A DNA stretch of 64,000 nucleotides from Psychromonas aquimarina ATCC BAA-1526 (lineage in GTDB: Bacteria; Pseudomonadota; Gammaproteobacteria; Enterobacterales; Psychromonadaceae): assembly GCF_000428725.1 (NCBI RefSeq), contig NZ_KE386791.1, positions 186,001 through 250,000 on the forward strand, in the 5' to 3' direction. Shown here piece after piece: positions 44,102 to 53,217 of the stretch. Made by a program: the position numbers and the translations under genes. A model generated the notes under the pieces. It made no database searches and was not told where the DNA came from. It saw nothing but the letters and a program-made list of their open reading frames with translations. The first letter of the stretch is position 1. Each line of letters starts with the position of its first letter.

Positions 44102-47077
44102 CTATTTAGTGGTCAACGTAAAGGTTGTAGAAATAGTATTATTGACTGCTTGGCCGTCTAGTGACGGCTGTAAAGCAAATACCTGCCCATTGGCTACTTT
44201 GTCGTGTTTAATCAGCTGCGCTTTGATAATACTGATCCGCTGCTGAGCCAGAGTGCTTAACTCCAGACTGGACAGAGGCTGCCTGGTTAACAGAGCCTGA
44301 TAAAGTGACTGCTCATATTTATCGGCTGCAGCCTGCAGCTGCTTAGTTTTGTTTTCTGAGTTCTCTTTTACTGCTGCCGTTTCTGTGTGCATATCACTTT
44401 GTAGTCCGGCAAGCTCTTTTTCTCCATTATGCTTGGTTAACTGCTGTTCCAGCACCGAGATACGTTTATGCTGTTCTTCATTGTCGGCACCGGATTCTTT
44501 TAACAGCTTATCCATTTTTATCTGTTTTAATACCTCGCCGTCTTGCTTTTCATCAACTATAGCGCGGATTTCCAGGATCAATTGTGGACGTTTGTTTAAT
44601 ACCTCCGCAAGTGTATCCAGCTGAGCTGTCTGATCTGCAGTTAAGGCCGCACTGCCGGGAGCAAATGCCACAGAGTTCAGTTTATCAGGATCACCTCCAA
44701 CCAGATCAGCTATCATAGAAAAGGGTGAAGTGACTGCTTTACTGAGCACATTCATAAATGCTTTCATCACTAAACCGCCGACCGCAAAATCCGGATCATT
44801 CATATCACCTTTGGTTGGAAGGCTGATATCAATGATTCCGTCACTGTCTTTAAACAGTGCCAGTGCTAGTTTAAGCGGCAGATCCAGTGATTCGTCGCTG
44901 TCTACCGTAGAGCCTAACTCAAACTGATCTAGAATCAGACGATTATGGCCATCGAGTAAACTGTCGGCTATTTTGTAATTTAGATTAAGGCTGAGTTTAC
45001 CTTTATCAATAACATAACCGGCATAACGGCCTGAATAGGGAGTAAGCGTGGTGAGTTCTATCTTGTCAAAGTCAGCATTGATATCTGTATATAGATCGCC
45101 GCTGAGCGGGTTTATTTTCCCTTTTACCAGCATCTTTCCATATTCTTCAATGGTGCCGCTGATATTCACATCAGCACGAGCCAGGTTATCAGAAGAGAGG
45201 CCGTCCACTGACCCGTTCATATTTTGAATACTGGTGCCGAACTGCGGGCGCAGCGACAGGTCCGCAAAATAGGCGCTGCCGTCCTTAAGTTCAATTTTAT
45301 CTATTTTAACCGGCAGCGGCTGCTTTTTATCTGCTTTACTGCTGCTTTTGCTTTTGCCTTTGTCCGCCTGTTTACTGTCAACTGCTAACTGTGCAAAATT
45401 AATACTGCGCTGTTCAGTGACGATTAAACGCAGATAAGGTTTTATTAATGTCACCTTGTTCACAGCAATGCTTAACGGGTTTAAATCAACTTTTACCGGA
45501 GCAATGTCAAGAGTCTGCCAACCGACTAAACGCTGCTTAAGCAGCTGGTCTTTACTATTAAACTCTCTTATATCAAAGCCTCCTTGAAAGTCGCCTTGAA
45601 TCTCTCCCTGCTGATCTTTGTGTAAGTTAAGATCGCCGTTCATTGACAGTTTTCCCTGCTCTAAAGTGATTCTGGCTAGATCATTTATATAAGGCTGCAG
45701 CATGGGTAAAGCAAAATCATTGATCTTTAAGTGTGCCTGCAGCTTGAGCGGCTGCGGTTTTACCTGACCATTAACAGTGTTTTTGCCGGAATTGTTTACA
45801 TAGTAGGATAGATTAAAAGGCAGATCAGCACCTAAGTCTTGGTTGAGCCCTTCAAGGTTAAAATTAATCCTGTTGACCTCTATTTGTGCTTTTGTACTAG
45901 GATATTTATCAACAAAGTTAACCTGGCTGTTAGTTAAAATAACATCTGCAATCGACCACTGAAAAGGTGATTGAGAAGGGGCCTCTTCTGCTGCTGTTTC
46001 AGTTGTGTTTTCTGAATCATAGCTGCCGGAGAAGGGCGCCAGTATATTAAGCATCCCTTGTTTGTCACGCTCAATCAGCAAACTTGCTGTATCAATTTTA
46101 ACTGACTCTGCCTGTAGTCTTTTTTCTGCCAGATTAAAGTCTAATGGACCAATTTTAACTGCTTTTATATCTGCAAAACTCTGTGCTTGTTGTTTATCAG
46201 CCAGCTTAATATCGTTAATTTGTATCGTGCTTTGTTGAATCTTCAGCTCAGCGGACTCGCCTGCCATGCTTATCTCATACTGACCGTTAAAGCCGGCAAG
46301 GGCATGCTCTAGAGTATAGGGAGCTTGTTCGGAGAGATAATCCCGGAAGTTATGTACTCTAATACCATTTATATTCAGTGAGCCGCTGGAATGCAAGGGC
46401 GCAAGGCCGATAGTACCGCTCCAGTTTAATGTTTGTCCGCCGCCCAGGGCGATATTGAGCTGATAGCTGCCGTCTTCTTTAATGTAGGTGGATAAGTTTT
46501 TTAAATTAAATGCAATAGGGTTAAGTTGATGTTTAACCGTTTTAGCAGGAGTATGGTCAACAATACTAATCTCGCCGCCGCTAACATTAATATTATCAAA
46601 TAACAGTTTGGGTAAAGCGCTGTCTGTTTTGTCTTGTGTTTCAGCTTCTACTGTTGGTGCGCTGTTGGCTTTCTGTTCCAGCAGTGCCTGCTGGAAATTA
46701 GTCAGTCCGTTTTTATCAATTTCTACTTTGATGCTCGGAGCGGTCAGTTCAATGTCGGCAAAGGTAAAAGCACCCTCTATAAGTGAGCGCAGTTCGAAAT
46801 TCATATGATAGCGGGCAAAAGACAGCTGCTCCTGTGCCTGCTTATTCAGTATTTTTAAATTATGGATTGTCAGCGTTAATGCATAGGGATTGAACTCAAT
46901 TTTTTCAATTTCAGCCCGCCAGCCGAGGTGCTGATCAACCTGTTCAACTAGTGTTTTGTGAATAATATTGGGTAAAAGTAAAAAGCCGGCAAGGCTGTAT
47001 GCTGCTGTCAGTGATAAAAGCCAGAAAAGGCTGGAACGGTAGAATTGTCGGCTGCATAATTTTTGTAAATATTTCAC
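44102..47077 (-). CDS. Large DUF748 (AsmA-related) envelope protein
   Basis: 991 residues. A single N-terminal membrane anchor (about 17-37: SLFWLLSLTAAYSLAGFLLL) is followed by a long periplasmic beta-rich region with DUF748 features: HLGWRAEIEKIEFNPYALTL, IDLNPYSL-like repeats, INDFALPMLQPYINDLARIT, and near residue 640 ISGTIEEYGKMLVKGKINP. Near residues 805-850 there is an OmpA-like segment (APGSAALTADQTAQLDTLAE, then VLNKRPQLILEIRA). DUF748 proteins belong to the AsmA-like group that includes proposed lipid carriers between the two membranes. Exact role unknown. It is a single gene. Confidence 0.85.
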   Translation of the reverse strand: MKYLQKLCSRQFYRSSLFWLLSLTAAYSLAGFLLLPNIIHKTLVEQVDQHLGWRAEIEKIEFNPYALTLTIHNLKILNKQAQEQLSFARYHMNFELRSLIEGAFTFADIELTAPSIKVEIDKNGLTNFQQALLEQKANSAPTVEAETQDKTDSALPKLLFDNINVSGGEISIVDHTPAKTVKHQLNPIAFNLKNLSTYIKEDGSYQLNIALGGGQTLNWSGTIGLAPLHSSGSLNINGIRVHNFRDYLSEQAPYTLEHALAGFNGQYEISMAGESAELKIQQSTIQINDIKLADKQQAQSFADIKAVKIGPLDFNLAEKRLQAESVKIDTASLLIERDKQGMLNILAPFSGSYDSENTTETAAEEAPSQSPFQWSIADVILTNSQVNFVDKYPSTKAQIEVNRINFNLEGLNQDLGADLPFNLSYYVNNSGKNTVNGQVKPQPLKLQAHLKINDFALPMLQPYINDLARITLEQGKLSMNGDLNLHKDQQGEIQGDFQGGFDIREFNSKDQLLKQRLVGWQTLDIAPVKVDLNPLSIAVNKVTLIKPYLRLIVTEQRSINFAQLAVDSKQADKGKSKSSSKADKKQPLPVKIDKIELKDGSAYFADLSLRPQFGTSIQNMNGSVDGLSSDNLARADVNISGTIEEYGKMLVKGKINPLSGDLYTDINADFDKIELTTLTPYSGRYAGYVIDKGKLSLNLNYKIADSLLDGHNRLILDQFELGSTVDSDESLDLPLKLALALFKDSDGIIDISLPTKGDMNDPDFAVGGLVMKAFMNVLSKAVTSPFSMIADLVGGDPDKLNSVAFAPGSAALTADQTAQLDTLAEVLNKRPQLILEIRAIVDEKQDGEVLKQIKMDKLLKESGADNEEQHKRISVLEQQLTKHNGEKELAGLQSDMHTETAAVKENSENKTKQLQAAADKYEQSLYQALLTRQPLSSLELSTLAQQRISIIKAQLIKHDKVANGQVFALQPSLDGQAVNNTISTTFTLTTK

Positions 47078-47183
47078 GTTATATCCTTGTTCTTTAAGAA
47101 AAGAACTATTTTCGAATGGTGCTGTTTCAAAGAAAAATTATAGCCTAGCCATACTGTTATTTACAATCGCAGCAGGGAAGAGT

Positions 47184-47357
47184 ATGGATTTAAAGCATAA
47201 TAGCCCGGTGTATGTTGACGGCGAACAATTCACCGGTTTAAACAAGGGCGCTGAACGTTATCAGGGCAGGGGGCAGTTTTCACTGGATATTTCCGACGCA
47301 CAGCCCGGAAAAACCTACAGCGATACTATTCACCTGCTTTTTGAGGCTGATTTTTAA
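47184..47357 (+). CDS. 57-residue ORF, possible remnant of a fimbrial-type protein
   Basis: Open frame from MDLKHNSPVYVDG to HLLFEADF in an otherwise non-coding region. The end, DAQPGKTYSDTIHLLFEADF, resembles the last beta-strands of Csu/SCPU-like fimbrial subunits (Gly-x-Tyr-x-Asp-x-Ile pattern). There is no signal peptide or other strands, and the GGAAGAG before the ATG is too close to be a good ribosome site. It is more likely a leftover 3' end than a working gene. The rest of the 391-base spacer shows only the promoter region of the DUF748 gene and the secF terminator. Confidence 0.3.
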   Translation: MDLKHNSPVYVDGEQFTGLNKGAERYQGRGQFSLDISDAQPGKTYSDTIHLLFEADF

Positions 47358-47421
47358 TTTTAGGCTTTCTTAAGTTGTGCAGTGATTCACTGCCGCGGCA
47401 GTTTCTGCATACAGCTTAAAA

Positions 47422-47451
47422 ATAACCACCAGTAACAGTGCTGGTGGTTAT
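47422..47451 (-). terminator. Terminator after secF
   Basis: ATAACCACCAG pairs with CTGGTGGTTAT (11 bases, 8-base loop) and is followed on the minus strand by TTTTTAAG. Confidence 0.85.
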
Positions 47452-47468
47452 AAACTGCAGTCTTAGTA

Positions 47469-48359
47469 TTATATTAACTCAGGCGCAGGCTCTTTCGGCT
47501 GATAATCCTCAGCGCTTAAACCGAGCTTTTCAGGCAGTGTCGGTGCGACACAAATAGAAGAGATAGTACCGACTACGATGCCGAAAAACAGGGCAATGGA
47601 AAAGCCTTCAAGCGGCCTTCCCGCTAACAGCCATATTGCCCCTACAGTGGTTAAGGTTGTTCCCGAGGTAATCAAGGTTCGGCTCATGGTTGACTGAATC
47701 GCCTGATTAATGCTTTGCGATACAGCTTGTTTAGGCTTACTGCGCAGTATTTCGCGGATTCGATCAGCCACGACAATGGAGTCATTGAGTGAATAACCAA
47801 TAACCGCCAGAACTGCCGCTAATACGGTAAGATTAAACTCCAGACCGCTCCAGGCAAAGATACCTAGTATGATGACCACATCATGAAATAATGCCAGCAC
47901 TGCGCCAAAAGCAAAACGCCATTCAAATCTAAATGCTAGATAGATAAAAATAGCTATAACCGCAGCCAGCATAGCCAGGCCGCCTTGTTCAAGCAGTTCA
48001 TCACCAACCTGCGGCCCTATTATACTGGAGTTCAGCAGTGTAGTTTCCGTAGCGGTATTAGCTCCAAGCTGAGCTATCCAGGATAGATCCTGATTTTTTA
48101 ATAGAGACTGGCGTATATTCCAGGTATGTCCCTCGTCAATCAGGTTAACAGCGGCTTCCGGGCCGAGAAGCAGACTGACCTGATTATTCATCTCCTGTAG
48201 ATTAACTACTTCTGTTGTACTGATCTCGGTGACAATACCGCCGGTAAATTCGAGTCCCTGATTTAGTCCAAAAGTAAATAAACCGGAAAGAGATAAAAGC
48301 ACACCGGCTAAACCTAATACACAGCCGTAAAAACGTAATCTGGTTAATTTAGTATTCAT
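47469..48359 (-). CDS. secF: Protein translocase subunit SecF
   Basis: 296-residue inner-membrane protein with six helices. SecF landmarks: LEFTGGIVTEI near residue 38, QVGDELLEQGGLAMLAAVIA, EWRFAFGAVLALFHDVVIIL, and NDSIVVADRIREILR followed by SRTLITSGTTLTTV. With SecD it uses the ion gradient to help pull proteins across the membrane after SecA has acted. It overlaps the secD stop by one base. No yajC or tgt lies upstream, so this is probably the secondary secDF pair. Confidence 0.95.
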   Translation of the reverse strand: MNTKLTRLRFYGCVLGLAGVLLSLSGLFTFGLNQGLEFTGGIVTEISTTEVVNLQEMNNQVSLLLGPEAAVNLIDEGHTWNIRQSLLKNQDLSWIAQLGANTATETTLLNSSIIGPQVGDELLEQGGLAMLAAVIAIFIYLAFRFEWRFAFGAVLALFHDVVIILGIFAWSGLEFNLTVLAAVLAVIGYSLNDSIVVADRIREILRSKPKQAVSQSINQAIQSTMSRTLITSGTTLTTVGAIWLLAGRPLEGFSIALFFGIVVGTISSICVAPTLPEKLGLSAEDYQPKEPAPELI

Positions 48360-50200
48360 TATTTTGCCCCCTGTAAAGCACGATTGTGTGACGTTTTTTT
48401 CTTTCTTAATAAGGTTAAATTAACTAATGCTCTGGAAGTAAATACACCGGTGAAGATACTGGTCAAAATACCTAGACCAAGGGTAATAGCAAAACCTTTT
48501 ACCGGTCCGTAACCGATGGAAAATAAAACTACTGCACAGATCATCGTGGTGATATTGGCATCCATAATGGTGGTTAGTGCCCCGCGATATCCAGCCTCAA
48601 CCGCCATGGCTAAACTGCGTCCCCGTTTAGACTCCTCTTTAATACGTTCAAAAATAAGTACATTAGTATCTACCGCCATACCAATAGTTAATACCAGTCC
48701 GGCAATGCCGGGAAGAGTCAGTACAGCTCCCGGCAGTAAAGACATCAGGCCGATCAGCATTACCAGGTTAGTGAGCAGAGAAAGGTTGGCAATCCATCCT
48801 AAGCGCCGATACCACAGGGCCATAAAGGTAACGATAACACCAAGTCCAAGAAGCAGGGCTGCAAAGCCGTTTTCAATATTATCCTGTCCTAATGAAGGGC
48901 CTATGGTGCGCTCTTCAATAATGGAAACCGGTGCAGACAAGGAACCGGCGCGAAGCAGCAGTGCTAATTCCTGAGCCGCTTTGGAGTTCTCCATACCGCT
49001 GATCTGAAAGCGGCTGCCCAGGTGAGCGCGAATGGTGGCGACATTAATCACTTTACTCTCTTTGATTAAGCTGCCGTCTTCATCTTGTCGATATTCGGTA
49101 TACAGAGTTGCCATCGGTTTACCGATATTGTCACGGGTAAAGCTGGACATTAACTTGCCGCCGCTGGCATCCAGGGTCAGACTGACCTGTGCGCCGCCGA
49201 ACTCATCGCGGCCGCTGCGTGCGTCGCTGATATGCTGACCGGTTAATATCGGCTGACGTGCTATGGATATGGTCTCTCCCCGCTGAGTTTTTATGAGTCG
49301 CCCGCCTCCTGCCAGCACAGGGTAAAACTCAAGTGAAGCAGTAGCACCGATTACGCGTTTTGCCTCGGCAGGATCCTGCACGCCGGGCAGTTCAATACGA
49401 ATTCGATCATGGCCCTGACGCTGTGTTACCGCTTCGGTAATACCTAAAGCTTCAATTCTGCCTCTAAGGGTGTGCAGGTTTTCCTGCAGGGTAAGCTGAC
49501 GAATTAAATGCTGCTCTGCCTCTGGAATGGTGACTGAGATGCGTCCGCCGCCATGAACAGTAGTTTTTAAATTAGGATAAAGCTCCTGCAGTTCTGCTTT
49601 TAAGCGGCTTTTGAGCCGGCTGCTGATACCAGGGGAGTTGATTTCGATTGACTCGAGTCCGCTGATCACCACAGTGCTGTTTCTGATTTTTAATTCGCGT
49701 AATGAAATTCGGATCTCCTCCTGCATCTGCGTGAGTTTGTCACGTAGTGCCTGATCTGTATCAACATTAAGCAGAAACTGTACGCCGCCGCGCAGATCTA
49801 AGCCGAGTTTTATCGGCTCCAAACCCAGGCTTTTAAGCCAGGCTGGTGATGCAGAGTGCATCGACATAGCCACTGTTGTTTTATGTCCGAGTGCCCGCTG
49901 CAGTACCTTCTGTGCTTTAGCCTGCTGGTTATTGTCTTTTAATAAGACGGTTAACTCGTTGTTGTTAACATCAATTTTTGTTAGCGGAATATCCTGCTCC
50001 TGCAGGATTCGGTAAACCTGGGTCGCCGGAAGCATTGAATCAGATCTGCTGCGGATATTGAGCGCGGCATTCTGACCGAAAATATTCGGCAATGCGCTGA
50101 TAAACAGCATGGCGATGGTAAATATAAGGATCAGGTACTGCCATTTAGAATAGCGGTTAATAACTTTTGGTTTTACTTTCATAAGAGATCTATCCAGCAT
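48359..50200 (-). CDS. secD: Protein translocase subunit SecD
   Basis: 613 residues (E. coli 615). TM1 is followed by the large periplasmic P1 domain and five C-terminal helices, with the conserved LGLDLRGGVQFLLNVD near residue 135, IRIELPGVQDPAEAKRVIGA, LTLPGIAGLVLTIGMAVDTN with VLIFERIKEE, and MDANITTMI. The start may instead be 18 bases downstream (MKVKPKV); neither ATG has a strong ribosome site. The standard yajC neighbour is missing. Instead a secreted protein of unknown function is encoded just upstream. In vibrios two SecDF pairs with different coupling ions are known; this may be the second. Confidence 0.95.
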   Translation of the reverse strand: MLDRSLMKVKPKVINRYSKWQYLILIFTIAMLFISALPNIFGQNAALNIRSRSDSMLPATQVYRILQEQDIPLTKIDVNNNELTVLLKDNNQQAKAQKVLQRALGHKTTVAMSMHSASPAWLKSLGLEPIKLGLDLRGGVQFLLNVDTDQALRDKLTQMQEEIRISLRELKIRNSTVVISGLESIEINSPGISSRLKSRLKAELQELYPNLKTTVHGGGRISVTIPEAEQHLIRQLTLQENLHTLRGRIEALGITEAVTQRQGHDRIRIELPGVQDPAEAKRVIGATASLEFYPVLAGGGRLIKTQRGETISIARQPILTGQHISDARSGRDEFGGAQVSLTLDASGGKLMSSFTRDNIGKPMATLYTEYRQDEDGSLIKESKVINVATIRAHLGSRFQISGMENSKAAQELALLLRAGSLSAPVSIIEERTIGPSLGQDNIENGFAALLLGLGVIVTFMALWYRRLGWIANLSLLTNLVMLIGLMSLLPGAVLTLPGIAGLVLTIGMAVDTNVLIFERIKEESKRGRSLAMAVEAGYRGALTTIMDANITTMICAVVLFSIGYGPVKGFAITLGLGILTSIFTGVFTSRALVNLTLLRKKKTSHNRALQGAK

Positions 50201-50286
50201 AGTCGACAGAAAAAGCCGACAAAAAATGTCTCCAGCGTTAGTTAACGCCGGCGGTAATTTTTATTACTTTGGTGAGGATGCAGTAA

Positions 50287-50850
50287 TTAGCTGTGGTAGG
50301 TAATGGAGCCGCTGTAAAGGCTGTTACTCTCTTTCCAGCCGGCAATACGTGCAGGGCAGCTGCTGGAAGTTGATAAAAACCAGGGACGAAAATCATTGGC
50401 CGCAAATGAAGGAGTAGATTTTTGTGTAGGGGGAAGCGGGGGATTAAACTCAATTTCAAGCTGGTAAAGCGGCTGGCGTTGATAATCACTGAGCAGGTAA
50501 GCATCTCTGTTCAGTCCTGGATCAACATGCACCCCGCCTTTTAATTTCTGCTGTTGTTTTGGCGCTGGAAATTTTTGACTTAACAGTTTTATCTGTGTAT
50601 TCGCAGCCTGTTTGCCTGTAGTTATATTTTGTTTAACCGGACTGTGTTTGAGTTGAGAGTTATCCTGAGAAATTACATTTTTCGGGATTGAACCTTGCTG
50701 CTCAGCGTCTGATTTTACTACTGAGAAGTCAGCTGCTAACTGTGCCGGGTTTGATTGGAGTGCTTCTTCAAACGGAGTGCATGAGCCGGCATAAGCACAA
50801 AAGCTCATTAAAAACAGCAAAGAAATTAAAAGACTTCTTACACTCCGCAC
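50287..50850 (-). CDS. Exported protein of unknown function upstream of secDF
   Basis: 187 residues. A clear signal peptide (LLISLLFLMSFCAYA-GS) leads to a mature chain rich in Gln, Lys and Pro without a recognisable domain. It has two cysteines, CTPFEE near the mature N-terminus and SSSCPAR near the C-terminus, that could form a disulfide. The C-terminal quarter (LYQLEIEFNPPLPP, then WKESNSLYSGSITYHS) looks folded. It is on the same strand as secD with an 86-base gap and is probably first in that operon. A Fur-like sequence lies 33 bases upstream of the start. Confidence 0.65.
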   Translation of the reverse strand: MRSVRSLLISLLFLMSFCAYAGSCTPFEEALQSNPAQLAADFSVVKSDAEQQGSIPKNVISQDNSQLKHSPVKQNITTGKQAANTQIKLLSQKFPAPKQQQKLKGGVHVDPGLNRDAYLLSDYQRQPLYQLEIEFNPPLPPTQKSTPSFAANDFRPWFLSTSSSCPARIAGWKESNSLYSGSITYHS

Positions 50851-50882
50851 TAAAATTGTCCACTTGAATTGATTTGAAAAGA

Positions 50883-50901
50883 GAATATGGTGATCATTAT
50901 C
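50883..50901 (-). promoter_or_regulatory. Fur-like box upstream of the exported protein and secDF
   Basis: On the minus strand GATAATGATCACCATATTC agrees with the 19-base Fur consensus at 15 positions by my count. The same sequence contains the palindrome GTGATCATTATCAC, allowing one-base shifts. Confidence 0.35.
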
Positions 50902-51124
50902 ACATTTGTCAATGCCTGAACGGAAATAGTGATAAATAAATTTATCTGCAGCGGACGCAAGTTGGTTGATTTAACTGCTTATCCGCTGGTTTTTTGTTGT
51001 TAATGGAACTTAATAGTCATTTTCAGCTCTAAGTTTAACCTTAACTTATTCGTAAAGTCCTGCAAAAAGGTTCTTCTGTGCAGTTAAAGCGCATAAGTCA
51101 TTAATATAAATAAAAGAGTTAGCA

Positions 51125-51565
51125 ATGATTGCAAAGATTAAAGATTTTTTAAATTCAATTATAGAAACAGATGTATCAGCTTCAGAAGAGGATCACAGAA
51201 TCGCGATTGTTTCTTTACTGTGTGAGGTTTGTAATGCCAATCATTCGATTGCACATAAAGAGGAAGCTGCTGTGATCAGAACCTTGAGCAAACTCCTGCA
51301 TATTGAAACGGTTAAGGCACAGGAGCTCCTGGAAATCGGTAAAGAAGAGATTAAATCATCAAATTCATTATTTGACTTTACCTCGCAGTTAAGTGATTTA
51401 GATAATGAAACCCGTATCAGATTAATAAGTTCAATGTGGGAAGTTGCGTATGCAGACAATCATTTAGATCCGATTGAAGAATCGATTATTCGTAAGGTCG
51501 CCGCTTTAATTTATGTAGGACATAATGAGTTTATCCGCACTAAACTGGCGGTTATGCCTTCATAA
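51125..51565 (+). CDS. TerB-family protein
   Basis: 146-residue cytoplasmic helical protein of the TerB-like (COG4103) family. It has two repeats of the acidic helix pattern: VSLLCEVCNANHSIAHKEEA near residue 30 and SMWEVAYADNHLDPIEESII near residue 110. The acidic residues in these repeats bind metal ions in related proteins. Stand-alone TerB proteins of this type are common in proteobacteria and are not by themselves evidence of tellurite resistance. No terC, terD or other ter gene is present. It is a single gene with a strong terminator. Confidence 0.85.
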   Translation: MIAKIKDFLNSIIETDVSASEEDHRIAIVSLLCEVCNANHSIAHKEEAAVIRTLSKLLHIETVKAQELLEIGKEEIKSSNSLFDFTSQLSDLDNETRIRLISSMWEVAYADNHLDPIEESIIRKVAALIYVGHNEFIRTKLAVMPS

Positions 51566-51585
51566 AAGAAATACAGGTAAATATA

Positions 51586-51622
51586 AAAAAAGGTGTCCCT
51601 CTTAATAATGGACACCTTTTTT
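51586..51622. terminator. Bidirectional terminator
   Basis: AAAAAAGGTGTCC pairs with GGACACCTTTTTT between the convergent TerB and YccT-like genes, with A and T runs on both sides. Confidence 0.9.
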
Positions 51623-51649
51623 ACGGCTGCTGTGAAAGTAACGGGGGGG

Positions 51650-52270
51650 TTATTTCATCTCTTGTTCAAGCAGCCAGATTCTAAAGGCTTTACGCTCTTC
51701 TTTGCTTGCCGAGTTATACAGCTGCATCAACTGTTCGGATTTTGCCAGGTTTAAATTGTTATTCGGCTTGTCCGCAGCTGCAGTCGCTGCTGTTGTCACC
51801 GCTACCGGAGCATTCGCTAGCGTAATACCCTGTTCTTTATTATAAGCAGTGATCAGTTTTTCGATATCACTATAAGGCAGGTATCCTTGTCCTGTCAGTA
51901 TATCACTGCCGACTATTTTTGTAGTTTCTTGTTCATTGCTGACAATCCAGGTAAGACCTTTACGCATTTCACTTTCAGCTTGGCTCTGAGTATTGAAATT
52001 TTTGACTGCGATTTCAGTCTCTCCGATAACATCAATATCAAAAATATACGGCTTACTGTGGATCAGCTCTTTATTTCTAAAACTGTTTACATATTTGACC
52101 ACCACCTGATGGCTGCCTTCAGTTAACTGCGCATCTGCGCTGGAGAAAAATCCACCTTTTATCTTCTGACCGTCAACGGCTAATATTTCTACCGCTTTTC
52201 CTGCGATCAGATTGTTAGCCTGAGTAAACGGAGCAATGATTAATGTTAATATTAAAACTAAACCTTTCAT
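51650..52270 (-). CDS. DUF2057 family exported protein (YccT-like)
   Basis: 206 residues with a signal peptide (LILTLIIAPFTQA-NN). The N-terminal half has the DUF2057 pattern: VEILAVDGQKIKGG, LTEGSHQVVVKYVNSFRNK and PYIFDIDVIGETEIAV. The C-terminal quarter has a low-complexity Ala/Thr linker (AVTTAATAAADKPNNN) and a helical tail (LMQLYNSASKEERKAFRIWL) that occurs in many members. E. coli YccT (CsgI) has been linked to curli control, but no curli genes lie here. It is a single gene. Confidence 0.85.
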   Translation of the reverse strand: MKGLVLILTLIIAPFTQANNLIAGKAVEILAVDGQKIKGGFFSSADAQLTEGSHQVVVKYVNSFRNKELIHSKPYIFDIDVIGETEIAVKNFNTQSQAESEMRKGLTWIVSNEQETTKIVGSDILTGQGYLPYSDIEKLITAYNKEQGITLANAPVAVTTAATAAADKPNNNLNLAKSEQLMQLYNSASKEERKAFRIWLLEQEMK

Positions 52271-52425
52271 TTAAACTTTTCCTTTTAAGTATCACGTATT
52301 GTTTTGTTCGACACGTTACTATGTTGTTGATTAAAAATATAGGAGCTTCTGGTCTTTTTTAATTTGTCTGGTAATTAATGTGTTGACTTCAAAATCAGCA
52401 GGCCTAAATAATGTCTACTGCTTAA

Positions 52426-53052
52426 TTAATCTGGAGCACTGCATCCCTGCAGGAAAAACTTCACCGCCTGTTGGGCCGATTTATGAATTTCCTGTTCGCT
52501 CGGGCAGGGCAGTCCGACCAGTGCTTCCTGAAAAAAATCACCTTTTAATAACCCTAATAAGCGGGTGGCTGCTAATGGAGCCTTGTTTATGTTCAGTTTT
52601 CCCTGCTCAGCCTGCTGCAGTAGAAACTCAGTTAAAATACGATGAAAATGCTGCGGACCCCGTGACAAGAAAAATTCTGCAAGTTCCGGATCACGGCGTG
52701 ATTCTGTAATGACTATGCGGTGCATGTTCAGCAGCTGCGGAGAACACAGGGTTTTAATATATAAATAACCAAATTCATTGAGCTGTTTGATCAGGGCAGT
52801 ATCTGAATCATTTTCAAACTGAAAAACACTTTTCATCTCCTCGGTACCCTGAGTAATGACCTCATTGAGAATACCTTTTTTATCACCAAAATAACGGTAA
52901 AGGGTTTGTTTTGAGCCGCCGCACTGTTCGATGATCTGATCCAGAGTGGTTTCCGGGTATCCCTGCTTGAAAAACAGCTGTGTTGCCGCCGAAATGATTT
53001 TTTGACGCTTTATAAGGGTGGATGGACGCATAACTACCTCTTTTTTATCCAT
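52426..53052 (-). CDS. TetR/AcrR-family regulator of the divergent pump
   Basis: 208 residues. The TetR DNA-binding domain at about 10-57 has IKRQKIISAATQLFFKQGYP and LDQIIEQCGGSKQTLYRYFG; the C-terminal ligand domain is of the AcrR C-terminal type. It is divergent from an EmrAB-like operon, with 165 bases between starts. A 21-base palindrome between the pump promoter and its start codon is the likely operator, so the protein probably represses the pump. The inducer is unknown. Confidence 0.9.
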   Translation of the reverse strand: MDKKEVVMRPSTLIKRQKIISAATQLFFKQGYPETTLDQIIEQCGGSKQTLYRYFGDKKGILNEVITQGTEEMKSVFQFENDSDTALIKQLNEFGYLYIKTLCSPQLLNMHRIVITESRRDPELAEFFLSRGPQHFHRILTEFLLQQAEQGKLNINKAPLAATRLLGLLKGDFFQEALVGLPCPSEQEIHKSAQQAVKFFLQGCSAPD

Positions 53053-53171
53053 ATTAAATCAGTTAGTTTGATTACATGCAATTCTCAGCCGCGGGGCCGC
53101 TGCTTATATCGCTTTTTTATTCCGCCGTCTGCCTGTAAATATAACTTGATCAATTCTGTATAATAACTTAT

Positions 53172-53192
53172 TGTACTGTTCGGTACAGTACA
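53172..53192. promoter_or_regulatory. Palindromic operator, probable TetR-type site
   Basis: TGTACTGT-N5-ACAGTACA, perfect 8-base arms. It lies 7 bases downstream of a perfect -10 box (TATAAT, 53159-53164) and 26 bases before the start of the membrane-fusion gene, so a bound repressor would block the promoter. Confidence 0.75.
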
Positions 53193-53217
53193 TAATCAAC
53201 AGAAAAGAGTATAGGAT

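Noticed and set aside
51125-51565. Tellurite resistance operon
   Set aside because: Only a stand-alone TerB-like protein is present; terC, terD, terE and terZ are absent.
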